DNA of 64,000 nucleotides from Pegoplata infirma (GCA_963921195.1 OY992537.1:151933844-151997843); one strand, 5' to 3'. Counted from the first letter of the stretch, positions 32,429 to 43,657 are shown. Program-made: numbers and translations. Notes: a model not told the origin generated them from the sequence alone.

Positions 32429-33717
32429 CAGTGTTGCCACCAATAGAATTGGAAATTACACACAAAATTATCCAAAATATTACAAATTACACAAAAAAAA
32501 AATTTTTAACCAAAATTTTTTTTTTTACTAAAAAAATTACTACCTCCGTCCCAAAATAATCTTAACATTTCTATATTTTGGCTTGGATTATGGAGGATTT
32601 TTTGAAAAAGCTTGATTTTTTTTGTTAATACATATCGGGACATATCAATAATTTAAAAATTCTTTATAGCTTTGCAATTTTTCAATTCACGTGCAAAATG
32701 GATGCAATAAACTGCATCCAGATAAATGAGACAACTTGTTTTCGACGTTACAAACAGGCATGGTGTCCACTTTGGTCGAAAAGATGAAAATTATTACAAA
32801 ATGCGGCGTATGAAATAAGAAATTTTACGCTAGAGGCCCTTTTAACGGTTTTTAATAAATGCATTATGGATGCAATAGGGACATCTTGCAAATATTTTTA
32901 ATTAATTTTGTTACAGTTTTAGTACACGAGATTAGTATAAGATTGTTTTTTTAACTTTATCTTGTATTATTTCAACTAAAACACTGCTTAATAAAATGTT
33001 AAGTTTATTTTGGGACAAAAAAATCTATAGAAATGTTAAAAATATTTCGGGACGGAGGTAGTATATTTTTTTTTTTTTTTGTAATAGATAGTTTTTGTAT
33101 TCTTATATTTTAAAATAATAAATTAAATTATTTATATCAGTAAATTTTCTTTACAGTTTTTTGTTAAACTGCAATACTGCGTTAAAATTTTTCCTTGTAT
33201 GTTAAATATTTAATCCGTTTGGCAAATAGTTTTCGGAATAGATTCAAAAGATAGGAAAGCCATCTGTATTGTAAATTACATACATTTATTTATTCTGTTT
33301 GTGTTAAGGCTATAAAAATAAGAGCTTTATTCAGAAATTTTTGACAGATCGACTCGCATGTCTGCTTGTCTGAAAATTCTTTTAACTGAGGTATGGAAGA
33401 ATGGTAATATTAAAATAAGTTAAAGAACAATTTTCAGATTTTGGAAGAGGGATTCTCCAGAAAATTTTAATTTAATTCCGTCGTTTATTATCTAGTATTT
33501 TGTAATCAAAATTTCTAAAGTCCATATTGTCAATGATTTTTTTTTAACCAAAAATGTTGATAAAGTGAAATAACTAAAATATGATCAAAATTAGTTGGAA
33601 CTTTGTTGAGGTGAAATTACACAAAAATTACACAAAAAATTTTATTATCCAAAAAATTATCCAAGGATTTTGAAATTGTCCCACTTTTGGATAATTATCC
33701 AGAAAGTGGCAACACTG
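32429..33717. mobile_element. 1289-bp non-autonomous hAT, TSD CTAGCAAC, ATTACACAAAA/TTATCC arrays
   Basis: The ends CAGTGTTGCCACC and GTGGCAACACTG are flanked by exact CTAGCAAC at 32421-32428 and 33718-33725. AATTACACAAAAATTACACA and ATTATCCA motifs repeat inside both ends. A Stowaway-like MITE lies inside. Confidence 0.9.
32540..33061. mobile_element. 522-bp Stowaway-like (Tc1/mariner) MITE, TSD TA
   Basis: The ends CTACCTCCGTCCCAAAATAA and its complement GGGACGGAGGTAG are flanked by TA. CTCCCTCCGTCCC is the classic terminal motif of plant Stowaway MITEs. The AACATTTCTATA/TATAGAAATGTT subterminal part also matches in inverted form. No coding region. Confidence 0.85.
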
Positions 33718-33962
33718 CTAGCAACACACACGCAAAAACAAAAGCAATCAAAAAAAATACTATACCGTTTTGAATGAAATAAAAACTAGACAATGGTTGT
33801 GGTAATATTATTTGCAAATTTCGCCTAGTAGTGGTATTAGTATAAAGAAAAATGTGTTAGCTGATCTGGAAATTTAAAGCCTGATTTTAAGCTGATTTTA
33901 TCGCTATCGGGTAAAAACAATCGATAATACATTGATTGTACTATCGATAGTTTTGCAGCTCT

Positions 33963-34388
33963 AATCTGAGCTTAAAAATATGGTTAGATGTCTCCAGCAA
34001 AATTGTATTGCGGTTTTTTTCCTAAAACATAAACATTTTAGTCCTTTTTCAAAAATTAAACTCAGAAGCCTAATAAAACGACTATTTAAATGGTTATACT
34101 GTTTTACAAATATTTTCCTCGTGAAATTTCATTAGGGGTTGTTAAAGGTGAAATTCGTGCGGCATGTAAAATGCTTAAAAATGAAAAAAATATAAAGAAT
34201 TATATTTTTAATTGTATTTTTTACCAATGCTCGAAACAATGGTGTAAATATACTTCTAAGCTAACAATTACATTCTGATATGCTGTTTTTTCTGTTAGTA
34301 CAGATCGAGCATGGGCCAGATCAAGCTTTCGCCGACTTAGATTTTTTATCGACTCAGATTTTTTTTATTACCAAAAAAACTAACTAAC
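33963..34388. other. Unassigned AT-rich sequence
   Basis: A 62-codon frame at 34090-34278 has no recognisable motif. Otherwise there is nothing. Confidence 0.3.
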
Positions 34389-35399
34389 AAGGCACCCACC
34401 GATTGTCCTGAAACTTGAAAATGGTATTGAGGGGGAAAAAATTAGAGTTACCTGTTTTTTAGCTGCCTAATCTCAAATTTAAAAAAGAGTTGCCACCTTA
34501 AGAAAAAATAAGGGCTTTCGGAAAAATCCGTATAAAATCCAAACTAGCAGGAATTTCGCCAAACGAAGAAATACGGGTCAGCTTAATTTTGATAGAGATT
34601 ATTACAGTCGAACCCGTTTATAACGAACTCCGAGGGACCATTAAAAATAGTTCGTTATAAGCAAAGTTCGCTACTAGCGGGGTATATTTTTAATCAACCT
34701 AGTTTTATTTCCAAAAAAATAGATCCAATTTTGTGTTTAATTTTATGTATTTTTTTTCGCAAATAAACTACTTATTGAAAAGAAATCATTGAAAATATAA
34801 ATAAATTTTATCAAAATTATAATATAAACCAAAAAATTCCAATCTTTTGTTAGTTTTGATAAACATGATTGCCACACATTAAAAAATATTTATGGGAGTT
34901 CGTTATAAAAAGGTAAATATACATGAAATTATGTTCGTGGGACCATAATAAGCAGTTCGTTTTAACCGAGGATTCGTTATAACCGAGTTCGTTATAAAAG
35001 AAGTATTTTGTGTGAAAATTGATGCTAAAACGTCGGGACTTTAGAATTAGTTCGTTATAACCGAGTTTGGCTGTATATATGATTTTGGAGATCGTACGCA
35101 TATACATCTCCACGATTATACATTTTTGACAATAACGAACTTAACGAAGCCGAATTGGGACACGACCGATACACCATTGGATAGGCCTTCAAAAAACATT
35201 TCGACCCGTATAAAATGTTCGTATAGTATCTTTTGAAAAAATAAAAAAAAAATGCTCAAAAAACAAGGAAAATCCCGTTTTTCCCCCTCCCCTTGGACCA
35301 GCTAAATTTGAGATTGGGCAGCTATAAAAAAAATAGGTAACTCTTATTTTGCTCCCCTCTTTCCTATATAAAAGTTTCAGGACAATCGGTGGGTGCCCT
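34389..35399. mobile_element. Foldback element with GGCACCCACCGATTGTCC ends
   Basis: The left arm GGCACCCACCGATTGTCCTG at 34391 pairs with CAGGACAATCGGTGGGTGCC ending near 35399. Further inverted matches continue inward (GAGGGGGAAAA; AATCTCAAATTTA). The centre is occupied by a pogo-like MITE. No clear TSD. Confidence 0.65.
34605..35073. mobile_element. 469-bp pogo-like MITE, TSD TA
   Basis: The ends CAGTCGAACCCGTTTATAAC and TTCGTTATAACCGAGTTTGG-CTG are flanked by TA. The form CAGTnnAACC..ATAACGA is typical of pogo/Tigger-type mariners. GTTCGTTATAA recurs at least six times in the element. No transposase. Confidence 0.82.
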
Positions 35400-35634
35400 G
35401 TGAAGGACCTTCCTTGTAAGCTTTAAGCTGAATTCACAATGACGGAGTACTCTGTGTCAGAGAGTGGATTTTGTTCCTTTCTCTTTTGCACTTACATATT
35501 GTTTTTACGGGTTAGAGGGAGATCACAAATTGATCTTCTAAGGGGTATTTCCGAATAAATAAAATGTATATGGATTTTCTTCAAACGTTATAAATTGGCG
35601 GTTTATTAATGTAGAAATATAAATATGTGATTAA
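35400..35634. other. Possible TIR element flank
   Basis: CACAATGACGGAGTACTCTGT at 35437 forms an inverted pair with ACAGAGTACTCCGACATTGTG at 36461-36481. This suggests a roughly 1-kb element that took in the hAT MITE; the evidence is thin. Confidence 0.35.
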
Positions 35635-35642
35635 GTTTAAAG

Positions 35643-36017
35643 CAAGGTTGGCAATCGATACGCACCCAGAATAACGGTATTTGCCTATTGTACCGCAACC
35701 AATAAAGATATGAACATTTTTAAAAGCGATTATGAAAGTCGATGAAATTTCTAGTATTTTTGATGTGTTACTTCGTGTTTGTATTGGTTCATTTTCGTTA
35801 TATAGGCCAATACCTTTAAAATACCGTTTCAAACGGTATTATAAAGGTATTGGCCTATATTTCGAAAAGCAACCGGTACAAATACGAAGTATCACATCAA
35901 AAATACTAGAAATTTCATCGACTTTAATATTTGCTTTACAAAATTTCCATATCTGTATTGGTTACCGAACAATAGCCAAATACCGTTATTCTGGGTGGGT
36001 ATCGATTGCCAACCTTG
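35643..36017. mobile_element. 375-bp palindromic hAT MITE, TSD GTTTAAAG
   Basis: CAAGGTTGGCAATCGATAC and its complement form the ends, with exact GTTTAAAG at 35635-35642 and 36018-36025. The two halves are near-perfect inverted copies along their whole length, meeting at CCGTTTCAAACGG. A half copy is at 17870-18036. Confidence 0.92.
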
Positions 36018-36025
36018 GTTTAAAG

Positions 36026-36839
36026 GTTAGGGTTTTGTCTATACACTTCATGTATTAAATTTAGGGTTATTTTCAGATTTCACAATTGTAAATTTAAGGT
36101 AACTTATTGAAATAGTACACACTTGTTAATCTTTAATAAAGTTTGTTTTTAGGGTAAGTATAAATATACCGAACTTTCAATTTGTATTTAAAAAGGGAGA
36201 TTAAGATTTCGTTATAACGATTTAAAAGAAACAAAACTCCGAAGCGATAGTGCACTTGTTGATTAAACGATGGCTAGACAATTGTGAAGATGTTTTGTTC
36301 TTTTCTTCTTTGACATTCTTCTTTAACACAAGTAGGTTTGACGTTAGAGATGAGAAGTGGGGGGATTTTCGGATAAACAAAGTACTTTTTTGTTCACTGA
36401 CGTGAACACATATTTTTTGTATGATGTCGTCTCTATTTTTAGATAAGTTACTCTGTAGTACAGAGTACTCCGACATTGTGTCGGAGCATTTACCTTATGA
36501 ACAAAAGATGGGCGCTGGTCACATATTTGTGCTATTTACTTTTTGCACTATTTTAAGACTAATTGCACTTATTTGTCGCTCAATTTTAACAACAACAAGC
36601 GCTCTGATATTTTGCAAGTGAAAATAATTTCAGCAACACACTTCCTAGTTTGTTTTGTTATTTTCATTTAGACAATAAAAACTGTGACAGTATTAGTGTT
36701 TTTTTTTTTTGACATTCTTTAAATTGAGGATTTTTGTTTGGCTTGAGGATATTAAACTAAAAAAATAAATATCACTTGTTGTTTAAATTATTAATTTGTT
36801 TTTATTAATGCACGATATTTCGGTCAACTCCGTTGACCA
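36026..36839. other. Unassigned sequence
   Basis: It contains the partner of the 35437 inverted repeat at 36461-36481. The short frames at 36222-36476 and 36421-36621 have no recognised domain. Confidence 0.3.
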
Positions 36840-37927
36840 CCCAGCAGAAATTTTGCTGAACTGGCAGCAGCTTTTGGAAAGGAAACTTGAGTCAAGGAGC
36901 GCATCCAAACCTGCTGAATTCATGCATGATTCTCTAATACCAAATTCGCATTCATTTTTTTAAACATGTTTAAGCACTTAAACATGTTTATGTACCTTAA
37001 AAAGTTTAAATTTAAACATGTTTAAGTGGTTAAACATGTTTAAAAAAATGAATGCGAATTTAGTATAAGGCGATGTCACACTTTAGAGCGCTAGTTGGAT
37101 ACACCGAAAAAGCGCTCTTAAGATGCTCTGAAATCACGTCTATTTAGAGCGCTGATAAAAGCGCTATAAAGATGCAGTGAATTCATGTACCTTTTTAGAG
37201 CTGATTTAAGCAGAATAAAGATGAAACACATTTAACTATTTCTGAAAAACAATTGAAAAATCTGAAATACAATTGACTATATTTGAAATACAATTGGAAA
37301 ATCTTAAAATATAATTGAAAATGTTTGAATTATAAATGGGAATTTATAAAATATAATTGGAAATTTTTGAAATGTAATTGAAAATTTTTTTTGTTATAAA
37401 TTGAAATTTCTGAAATACAATTGGAAATTTTAAAAATATAATTGGAAATTTTTGAAACATAATCGGAATTTTTAAAATATGGTTGGACATTTTTTGTAAT
37501 ATAATATGTATTTTCTGAAATTAAAGTGGAAATAATGTAGGTACTGAAAACTTTTTTTTTAAAAACTAAAAAATATTTTAAAATCTGACCCATTTATTAT
37601 CATCATTCAAAATGCGTTAAAGATGTTATGATTGAAGCACTTTTTGCAGCGCTTATAATTGCGCAATAATGATGCAGTCAAATCATGTGTCTTTGTCCAA
37701 AACTCATGGTTTTTCATTCAAAAGTGTTAAATGTATTAAAAAGGAAAGCAAGTGTAAATTTTTATCGAAAAACAATTTATATTATAAGTTTTATATAAAA
37801 AATCTTAAGAAAAAATTTAAATTTTTCCCCTTACTTTTACTGCATCCTCAAGAGCGCTCTTTGGATGCGCTTCGTTATGCTATAAATAAATGCTGTGTCG
37901 CCAAAATCTCGATTTATTTTTGCTGGG
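36840..37927. mobile_element. CCCAGCA-ended non-autonomous element, copy B
   Basis: The ends CCCAGCAGAAATTTTGCTGA and CGATTTATTTTTGCTGGG match copy A (7004-8910) throughout, including the GAAATACAATTG array (37240-37560). It lacks the hAT of copy A and instead carries a 128-bp hairpin at 36938-37065. Confidence 0.78.
36938..37065. mobile_element. 128-bp hairpin MITE of AAACATGTTTA repeats, TSD TAA
   Basis: TACCAAATTCGCATTCATTT and its complement form the ends, with TAA on both sides. The body is four or five copies of TTAAACATGTTTAA. Copy A of the host element shows the empty site (TCTCTAAGGCG at about 7106). Confidence 0.85.
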
Positions 37928-38099
37928 CATTTTCAAGGGATCTGTTTAAAAATACACAAATATTCACATTAATAACATAAAGAATGAAATAAATAACATA
38001 AAAACAATAATTACATATATCTTCTTCTTTTATTTGCCAATCCGTTATTCGGATATTAGCGATCATACAGTTATAATTACAATAAACATATACACATAT

Positions 38100-38967
38100 A
38101 TATACAGATTTGATACATTTTATAATAATTCAGAAACGACCAGTTCTCTTGATTTTGCTGCATTTAGGAGATTTCTTTCATCACTATAACCTGTCCATTC
38201 TTGAATATTTTTCAACCAGGAAAGTTCCCTTCTGCCTCTAGCTCGTCTTCCTTCAAGTTTCCCTTTGAGAATTGTTTGGAGAAGTTTATATTTTTCATTT
38301 CTCATTATACATATGTCCCAAATACGAAGTTTTTCGATGTTTAACGGTTTTAATCAATTGTCTGTCAAGGTTCATTCTTCTTAATACTTCAATATTTGGG
38401 ACCCGGTCAGTCCATGGAATCTTCAGTATACGCCTGTATATCCACATTTCAAAAGCTTCTAATCTTTTCTCATCCGACGCTTTAATTGTCCATACCTCCG
38501 CTGCATATAGAAGCACAGACCACACATAGCATTTGATGAAGCGTGACTTTGTCGCAAGACTGATTTCATGGCTTGTCAATATCTTACTGTATTTAAAAAA
38601 AGCATCTCTCGCCATCTCTATACGACATCTTATTTCCTTTGATGCGTCCCATTGTTTATTTATCAGAACTCCCAGATATTTAAAATTTTTTACTCTTTCA
38701 ATTTCTGTGCTTCCAATTTTTAGTATCGTGCTGGGGTGAACATTTTTCTGCTGACAACCATATATTTTGTCTTTTTAATGTTGATTCTAAGACCGTATGA
38801 CTCACCTACACATGTAAGTTTGTCTACCAGCTTCTGTAGGCCAGATATGCTGCCTGACAGTAATGTTGTGTCGTCGGCATAACGTATGTTATTTATAAAC
38901 ATTCCGTTTACTTTAATTCCTATTCTTTCTCCTTCAACAGATTCTTGAAATATTTTTTGGGAATATA
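38100..38967 (-). pseudogene. RTE-like reverse transcriptase, C-terminal part
   Basis: Frames resume beyond the insertion with INNIRYADDTTLLSG (YADD motif), KCYVWSVLLYAAEVWTI, FEMWIYRRILKIPWTDR and RKTSYLGHMYNEKYKLLQ, ending in a basic GRRARGRRELSWL segment. The pieces are out of frame with one another. Confidence 0.85.
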
Positions 38968-40663
38968 CACTGTCTCAAACAATTGTCCGTACCCCACATA
39001 ATCAAAAAAATATTTGCTTATATTTCGAAAAATACTTAACCGATTCGCATGAAATATTTTTTTTTTAAAAGATGAACAATTGTTTATAATAATTGCACAC
39101 TAATAATAAAATAAACGTGCTTCATTATTTTTTTATACAAAAAAATATAAAAAAAGTCCAAAAAATCAACTCAAAAAATTGTCCGTACGGTGAGGAAAAA
39201 GTTAATTTTATGTTTATAAAATGATATTAATGGGCCAGTATGATATCCTTAACATCGAGTACGATATCCTTTGGCCGAAATTACTTCTCTGAATCGGTTA
39301 TTTATAGGTAGACCCATTAATTGTCTGGTTTCAGGTCCAATATTCCACCACTCCTCAAAGATAACATATTTAAGCAATAGTTGATGGGTAATTGTATGAT
39401 GCCGATTTTGTTTTCTCCAAAAAATCCTATAAATGTTCTATGGGGCCTAAATATCGCCTCTCGGACATGTGTGGAACCATTTCTTCTACCTTTTAATGCC
39501 GCCATTCTCTCACAACCAAGGGATTGTGCTTTAGGCAATTGTCGTGTTAGTATCCAAAGTTGGTTCGAATGTCGAATTTAGTCGCACTAACCTTTTAATT
39601 TTCTTTTAAAATGTCTAAATAATGAAATTTTCTTATTTTGGGTACTAAAAACCCAAGATTACCGACACTTCCAGGCTCTACTTCACCCCACACCATCACA
39701 GAGCCTCCACCGTGTTTCACTGTTGCTTTGAAATGTTTTATCTGCAACGCGAAGTGGAACACTCCGCCACAAAAATCGTCTACCATCTGACTCAAAAATA
39801 TTAAAATTACTTTTGAAAAACTGTTATATTAACGACAAAAGTAATTTTAATACTTTTGGGTCGAATGGCAGACGATTTGTATGTTGCAGCCAAAGAATTT
39901 CAAAGCAACAGTGAAACTCGGTGGAGGCTGCGCGATGATGTGGGGTGCAATTGTGCCTGGAGGTGTCGGAAATCTTGGATTTTTAGTACCCACAATGAGG
40001 AAATTTAATTATTTAGACATTTTAAAAGAAAATTAAAAGGTTAGTGCGACTAAATGGGGCATTCGAACCAACTTTGGATACTAACACGACAATTGCCCAA
40101 AGCACACTCCCTTGGTTGTGTGAGAATGACTGCATTATAAGGTGGAAGAAGTGGTACCACACATGTCCGAGAGGCGATATTTAGGCCCCATAGAACACTT
40201 ATAGGGTTTTTTGGAGAAAATAAAACCGGCAGCATACAATAACCCATCAACTATTGCTTAAATATGTTATCATTGAGGAGTGGTGGAATATTGGACCTGA
40301 AACCAGACAATTGATTGGTCTACCTATAAATAACCGATTCAGAGAAGTAATTTCTGCCAAATGATATCGTACTCGATGTTAAGGATACCATACTGGCCCA
40401 TTAATATCATTTTATAAACATAAAATTCATTTTTTCCTCCCCGTACGGACAATTTTTTGAGTTGATTTTTTGGACTTTTTTTATACTTTTTTGTATTAAA
40501 TAATAATGAAGCACGTTTATTTTATTATTAGTGTGCAATTATTATAAACAATTGTTGATCTTTTAAAAAAAAAATATTTCATGCGAATCGGTTAAGTATT
40601 TTTCGAAATATAAGCAGATATTTTTTTGATTGATTGGGGTACGGACAATTGTTTGAGACAGTG
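38968..40663. mobile_element. Tc1-type inverted-duplication element, copy 2 (1696 bp)
   Basis: The same ends as copy 1 (CACTGTCTCAAACAATTGTC) are flanked by TA at 38966-38967 and 40664-40665. The two halves are inverted copies meeting near 39810-39830. Each encodes outward-reading Tc1 fragments (VKHGGGSVMVWG at 39690-39760 on minus; a diverged partner at 39900-39970 on plus). No half has an N-terminal DNA-binding domain. Confidence 0.9.
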
Positions 40664-41419
40664 TATGTTAAATAACAAGGGCGATAATATATATCCCTGT
40701 CGGACACCTTTTGAAATAACAATTTCATCCGAAGTTTCGCCATTAATTTCAATCCTTGCTGACTGGTTCCAATATAGATTTTTAATACATCTTATTTCTT
40801 TTTCGTTTAATCCGATTGAGGTTAGTGTTTCCATAAGCTTGTCATGTTGAACAGTATCAAATGCTTTCTCATAGTCAATAAAGCACAGGAAGACATCTTT
40901 TTGGACATCCCGGCAATTTTGAATTAGTACTTGGATACTAAGTAGCGCTTCTCGAGTTCCCATTCCTTCTTTAAAACCAAATTGTGATTTCCCCATAGCA
41001 ACTTCGCATTTGGCGTATATTCTCTTGTGTATTATTCTAAGAAATATTTTTAAAGCATGGCTCATTAGGCTAATAAGTCTGTAATCACTGCATTTCCTCG
41101 CATTATTTTTCTTCGGTATTGTGATAAATGTAGATTTAAGCCAATCATATGGGTATTCACCTGTATCATAAATGTAGTTAAAAAGTGTAACTAGTAGTTG
41201 TATATTATTTCCTTCTATTAACTTTAAAATTTCGGAAGGGATTTCATCTGCACCTGTTGCCTTTTTGTCTTTAGGTGATGTAATGGCATATTCCACTTCA
41301 CATCTAGTGATTGGCGTTCCAGTCATAGGGGTTTCTGCGCCACGGTCATAAGCCGATCTAGCATCGTCAGTAAATAGTTTCGCTACATAATCTTTCCAAA
41401 CGCGTTTTCTTTCCGTCAT
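40664..41419 (-). pseudogene. RTE-like reverse transcriptase, N-terminal/central part
   Basis: The minus frame encodes KKATGADEIPSEILK, FITIPKKNNARKCSDYR, FGFKEGMGTREALLSIQ, VFLCFIDYEKAFDTV (motif A Asp) and VRQGYILSPLLFNI. The usual GCxLSP is changed to GYILSP. The Tc1-type element cuts the frame at 40664. Confidence 0.88.
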
Positions 41420-41560
41420 GTCGAATACAGCTTCATTATTTTCGTCGAATAAAATTGCTGATGATGTTCTTTTATATACTCCGGCGGTCTTTCAGTTTTT
41501 TGTGAAGGTTAAAATCGTCATGAAGTCTTTGCAGTTCTTCGATTTCCTGACATTTACGAT

Positions 41561-42744
41561 TTAGTTGTGCATTCTTTGCGGCACGGGTGGCAGTCGGATC
41601 TCCTTATTTATTTCCCAGTACATTTCGTAGTTTGAATTTTTGTGTTTGCTACGTTCTATTCGAAGTTCTCTAATTTCATCCGTCATCCATTCTTCTTGTT
41701 TTGGTGGTATGCAGCTTCCAAGTGTGTTATTCGTAGTCGTGCTTCTAATATTCTTAACATTACTCCACAAATTTTCCACATCTTCTCCATCGACATCCTC
41801 AAGTTTCGTGTTTATACGTTCCTTGCATTCTTTTTTAATTGCTGGATCATTAAGTTTTCCAATGTTAATTCTTGGTTGTTGTTTCTTTTTGCGAGTGACA
41901 GCTAGTTTGATTCGAAGATTTGCTATCAAGAGGTTATGATCAGATGGCACGTCTGCTCCCGGGTATGTTGAACATTTTTTCACACAAGAGCAGTATCGTC
42001 TGTTTATTAATATATAATCTATTTGGTTTCTCACTACGTTTTCTCTATTGTCTTGTGGCGATTTCTATGTGTATAGTCTTCTAGGATGTAGTCGAAATAA
42101 AGTGTTTGTAATTTTCAATTTATGTTCTTGGCAGAATTGTACAAGCCTGTCTCCCCTCTCATTTCGTTCGCCCAATCCAAATTTCCCGGTAACCCCTGTT
42201 ACTTCTTCCTGTCCGACTTTAGCATTAAAGTCACCCAGAATAAAAGTCATTTCGTGTGGCTTCGTCATTTTTAATAGTTTTTCAATATCACCGTAGAACT
42301 CTTCGATTTCGTCGTCATTTCCATCACATGTAGGAGCGTAGACTTGAATTATATTTATATTGAGTGGCTTTCCAGTTATTTCGAAAATCATTGTTCTATC
42401 TGACATTGGTACGTATCCAGCGACACAGTTAGCTATTTGGTTCGTAACAATAATACCCACACCTTTCCTGTGGATCCCATCCTGATTTCCTGAGTGGTAT
42501 ACTCTTGTGTTTTGAGACCTAAAATCGCCGCTATCCTTCCACCAAGTTTCACTGACACCCAGTATATCAATATTAAGTCTATTTATTTCACTTATGGTGT
42601 TATTTAGCTTTCCAGCTTCGTATAGACTTCTGACATTTCATGTTCCGATGTTGAGTTTTTTGTTTGTTTTACCTCCGGGGATTCTTAGCACCCTCGTTTG
42701 GCCGGAGACTGAGGGCCGTATGTTATTTGTTGTATTGTTCATGT
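41561..42744 (-). pseudogene. RTE-like endonuclease domain, broken
   Basis: From an ATG at 42744 the minus strand encodes KLNIGT-NVRSLYEAGKL (a TGA replaces the expected Trp), then ILGVSETWW, IIQVYAPTCDGNDDE, FILGDFNAKVG and VPSDHNLLIANLRI. These are the catalytic Glu, GDFN and SDH motifs of AP endonucleases. A frameshift near 42050 separates the blocks, and the linker runs to about 41561. The relatives are often mis-annotated as craniofacial development protein 2-like. Confidence 0.85.
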
Positions 42745-43023
42745 TGTATGATTTTCATGGGATGTTACTTCAGTGGTTTCCCGTTGCCTTCTGAAGGGTT
42801 TATAGTTTTCCTTCTGGTTTAAGCACTTAGTTAAAGACGGCGCCTACTCGTCTTGTCGCAGAGTTATCATTGGTATTAAAGAAATTTTCAGTCTTAACCT
42901 CCTTCTCTGCCGCTCATGGTCGGGGACTGCTTATTGGTTATTCGCAGCTAGCCTACATATCTGCAGGCCGTCCGTCTATCCGCCACCTGTCGACCCCTAT
43001 AGTAGCTTGAGCTCAGCCCTATA

Positions 43024-43230
43024 TACATATATAAAATTCAATTTTATGCGCGTTCATGAAATTTCGATGTTGCTGCTATCGTCACTAATGTTTATTTGAT
43101 CATTGTTTCGACGTGGTATTACTGTTCCCAAGCATTCCGGTAAATTTAGCGATGAAAACCATTTGTAATTAGTGGGAAGTTTTAGAAAGACACACGCAGA
43201 TACCTTAAAACATTTTTATGGAACTTCTTA
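43024..43230. other. Short unassigned stretch
   Basis: No feature is recognised apart from the LINE TSD at its start. Confidence 0.35.
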
Positions 43231-43373
43231 AGGCCTCTACAGACGATTCAATATTATGTACAATCTGCATGTATTTTTTTCGCTTCAATATTTTATACAG
43301 TATTTTTATGTATGCTATTTGTGAGTAAACGTCAAAAATATTGTGCATAATATTGCGTCGTCTGTAGGTACCT
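43231..43373. mobile_element. 143-bp palindromic MITE, TSD TTA
   Basis: The ends AGGCCTCTACAGACGATTCA and TGCGTCGTCTGTAGGTACCT match the family of 5001-5152, with TTA on both sides. Its centre is different and less palindromic. Confidence 0.8.
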
Positions 43374-43530
43374 TTAGCTTCTGCATTAAAGATTCTAGAT
43401 ACTTTAAATACGAGGACAAAATATATGAACAGACTAAAGGAATGCCAATGGGTTCTCCTGCATCTCTGGTTATTGGGGACATTGTGATGGAAGAATTACT
43501 TGACGTGGCGATGAACAATATGAAGACTAA
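43374..43530 (+). pseudogene. Penelope-like element reverse transcriptase fragment
   Basis: The open frame encodes FKYEDKIYEQTKGMPMGSPA followed by SLVIGDIVMEELLDVAM. The Y-x-Q-x-x-G-x-PMGSPxS block is the RT motif B region of Penelope-like elements. Only about 50 codons remain, lying between two MITEs. Confidence 0.75.
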
Positions 43531-43657
43531 GGCTGGATTACTCAATGCTCCGTTATAAAATAACTCTCCGTTAAATTTTACTTTTTCATACAAATTTTGG
43601 CATAAGGCTCAGTTAAATCGGCAGTTAGCAGCTAACTTTTCAATGAGTAATCCGCCC
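43531..43657. mobile_element. 127-bp MITE, TSD TAA
   Basis: The ends GGCTGGATTACTCAATG and its partner CAATGAGTAATCCGCCC are flanked by TAA (43528-43530, 43658-43660). It interrupts the end of the Penelope-like fragment. Confidence 0.65.

Larger units (their letters stand above)
19662..33962. mobile_element. hAT frame with TATCGATA arrays, inflated to 14.3 kb by nested insertions
   Basis: The left end TAGAGCTGCAAAACTATCGA and right end TCGATAGTTTTGCAGCTCTA are perfect inverted repeats. Several ATCGATA-type motifs lie just inside each (19676-19750; 33900-33955). The flanks (CATCGAGC and ATCTGAGC) are only partly alike, so the 8-bp TSD is degraded. The interior holds a hAT at 20876, a MITE at 24298, a very large nested MITE at 24768-32346 and a hAT at 32429-33717. 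No hAT transposase frame remains. Confidence 0.78.
38021..43023 (-). mobile_element. RTE-like LINE, full length, split by a Tc1-type element
   Basis: TACATATAT is duplicated at 38012-38020 and 43024-43032. Subtracting the 1696-bp Tc1-type insertion and its extra TA leaves about 3.3 kb, the usual size of an RTE element. The minus strand carries a 5' leader (43023-42745), an endonuclease-RT frame broken by several stops and shifts, and an AAGAAG-type 3' end at 38021-38030. Confidence 0.85.

Noticed and set aside
32540..33061. Plant DNA contamination (Stowaway tip)
   Set aside because: Both flanks continue the same hAT with a matching 8-bp TSD, so the MITE is embedded in fly sequence.
19662..33962. 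A true 14-kb autonomous hAT
   Set aside because: All the extra length is accounted for by nested elements, and no hAT transposase or BED-type frame is present.
34850..35113. Minus frame of 87 codons with repeated YNEL
   Set aside because: It is the GTTCGTTATAA motif array of the pogo-like MITE read in frame.
36222..36621. Two small frames as host genes
   Set aside because: No domain, no splice pattern, and they overlap a probable terminal inverted repeat at 36461-36481.
38041..38060. Short inverted repeat AATCCGTTATTCGGATATT as a terminator hairpin
   Set aside because: It lies in a LINE 3' UTR of a eukaryote; a bacterial-type terminator has no meaning here, and it may instead be a LINE RNA structure.
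41640..41939. Plus-strand frames of 87 and 99 codons opposite the LINE at 38021-43023
   Set aside because: They are antisense to the endonuclease-RT linker region, have no motifs, and both run through the same bases in different frames.
43343..43558. A 71-codon protein starting at 43343
   Set aside because: Its first 11 codons lie in the MITE at 43231-43373 and the last ones in the MITE at 43531; only the Penelope-like middle is real.
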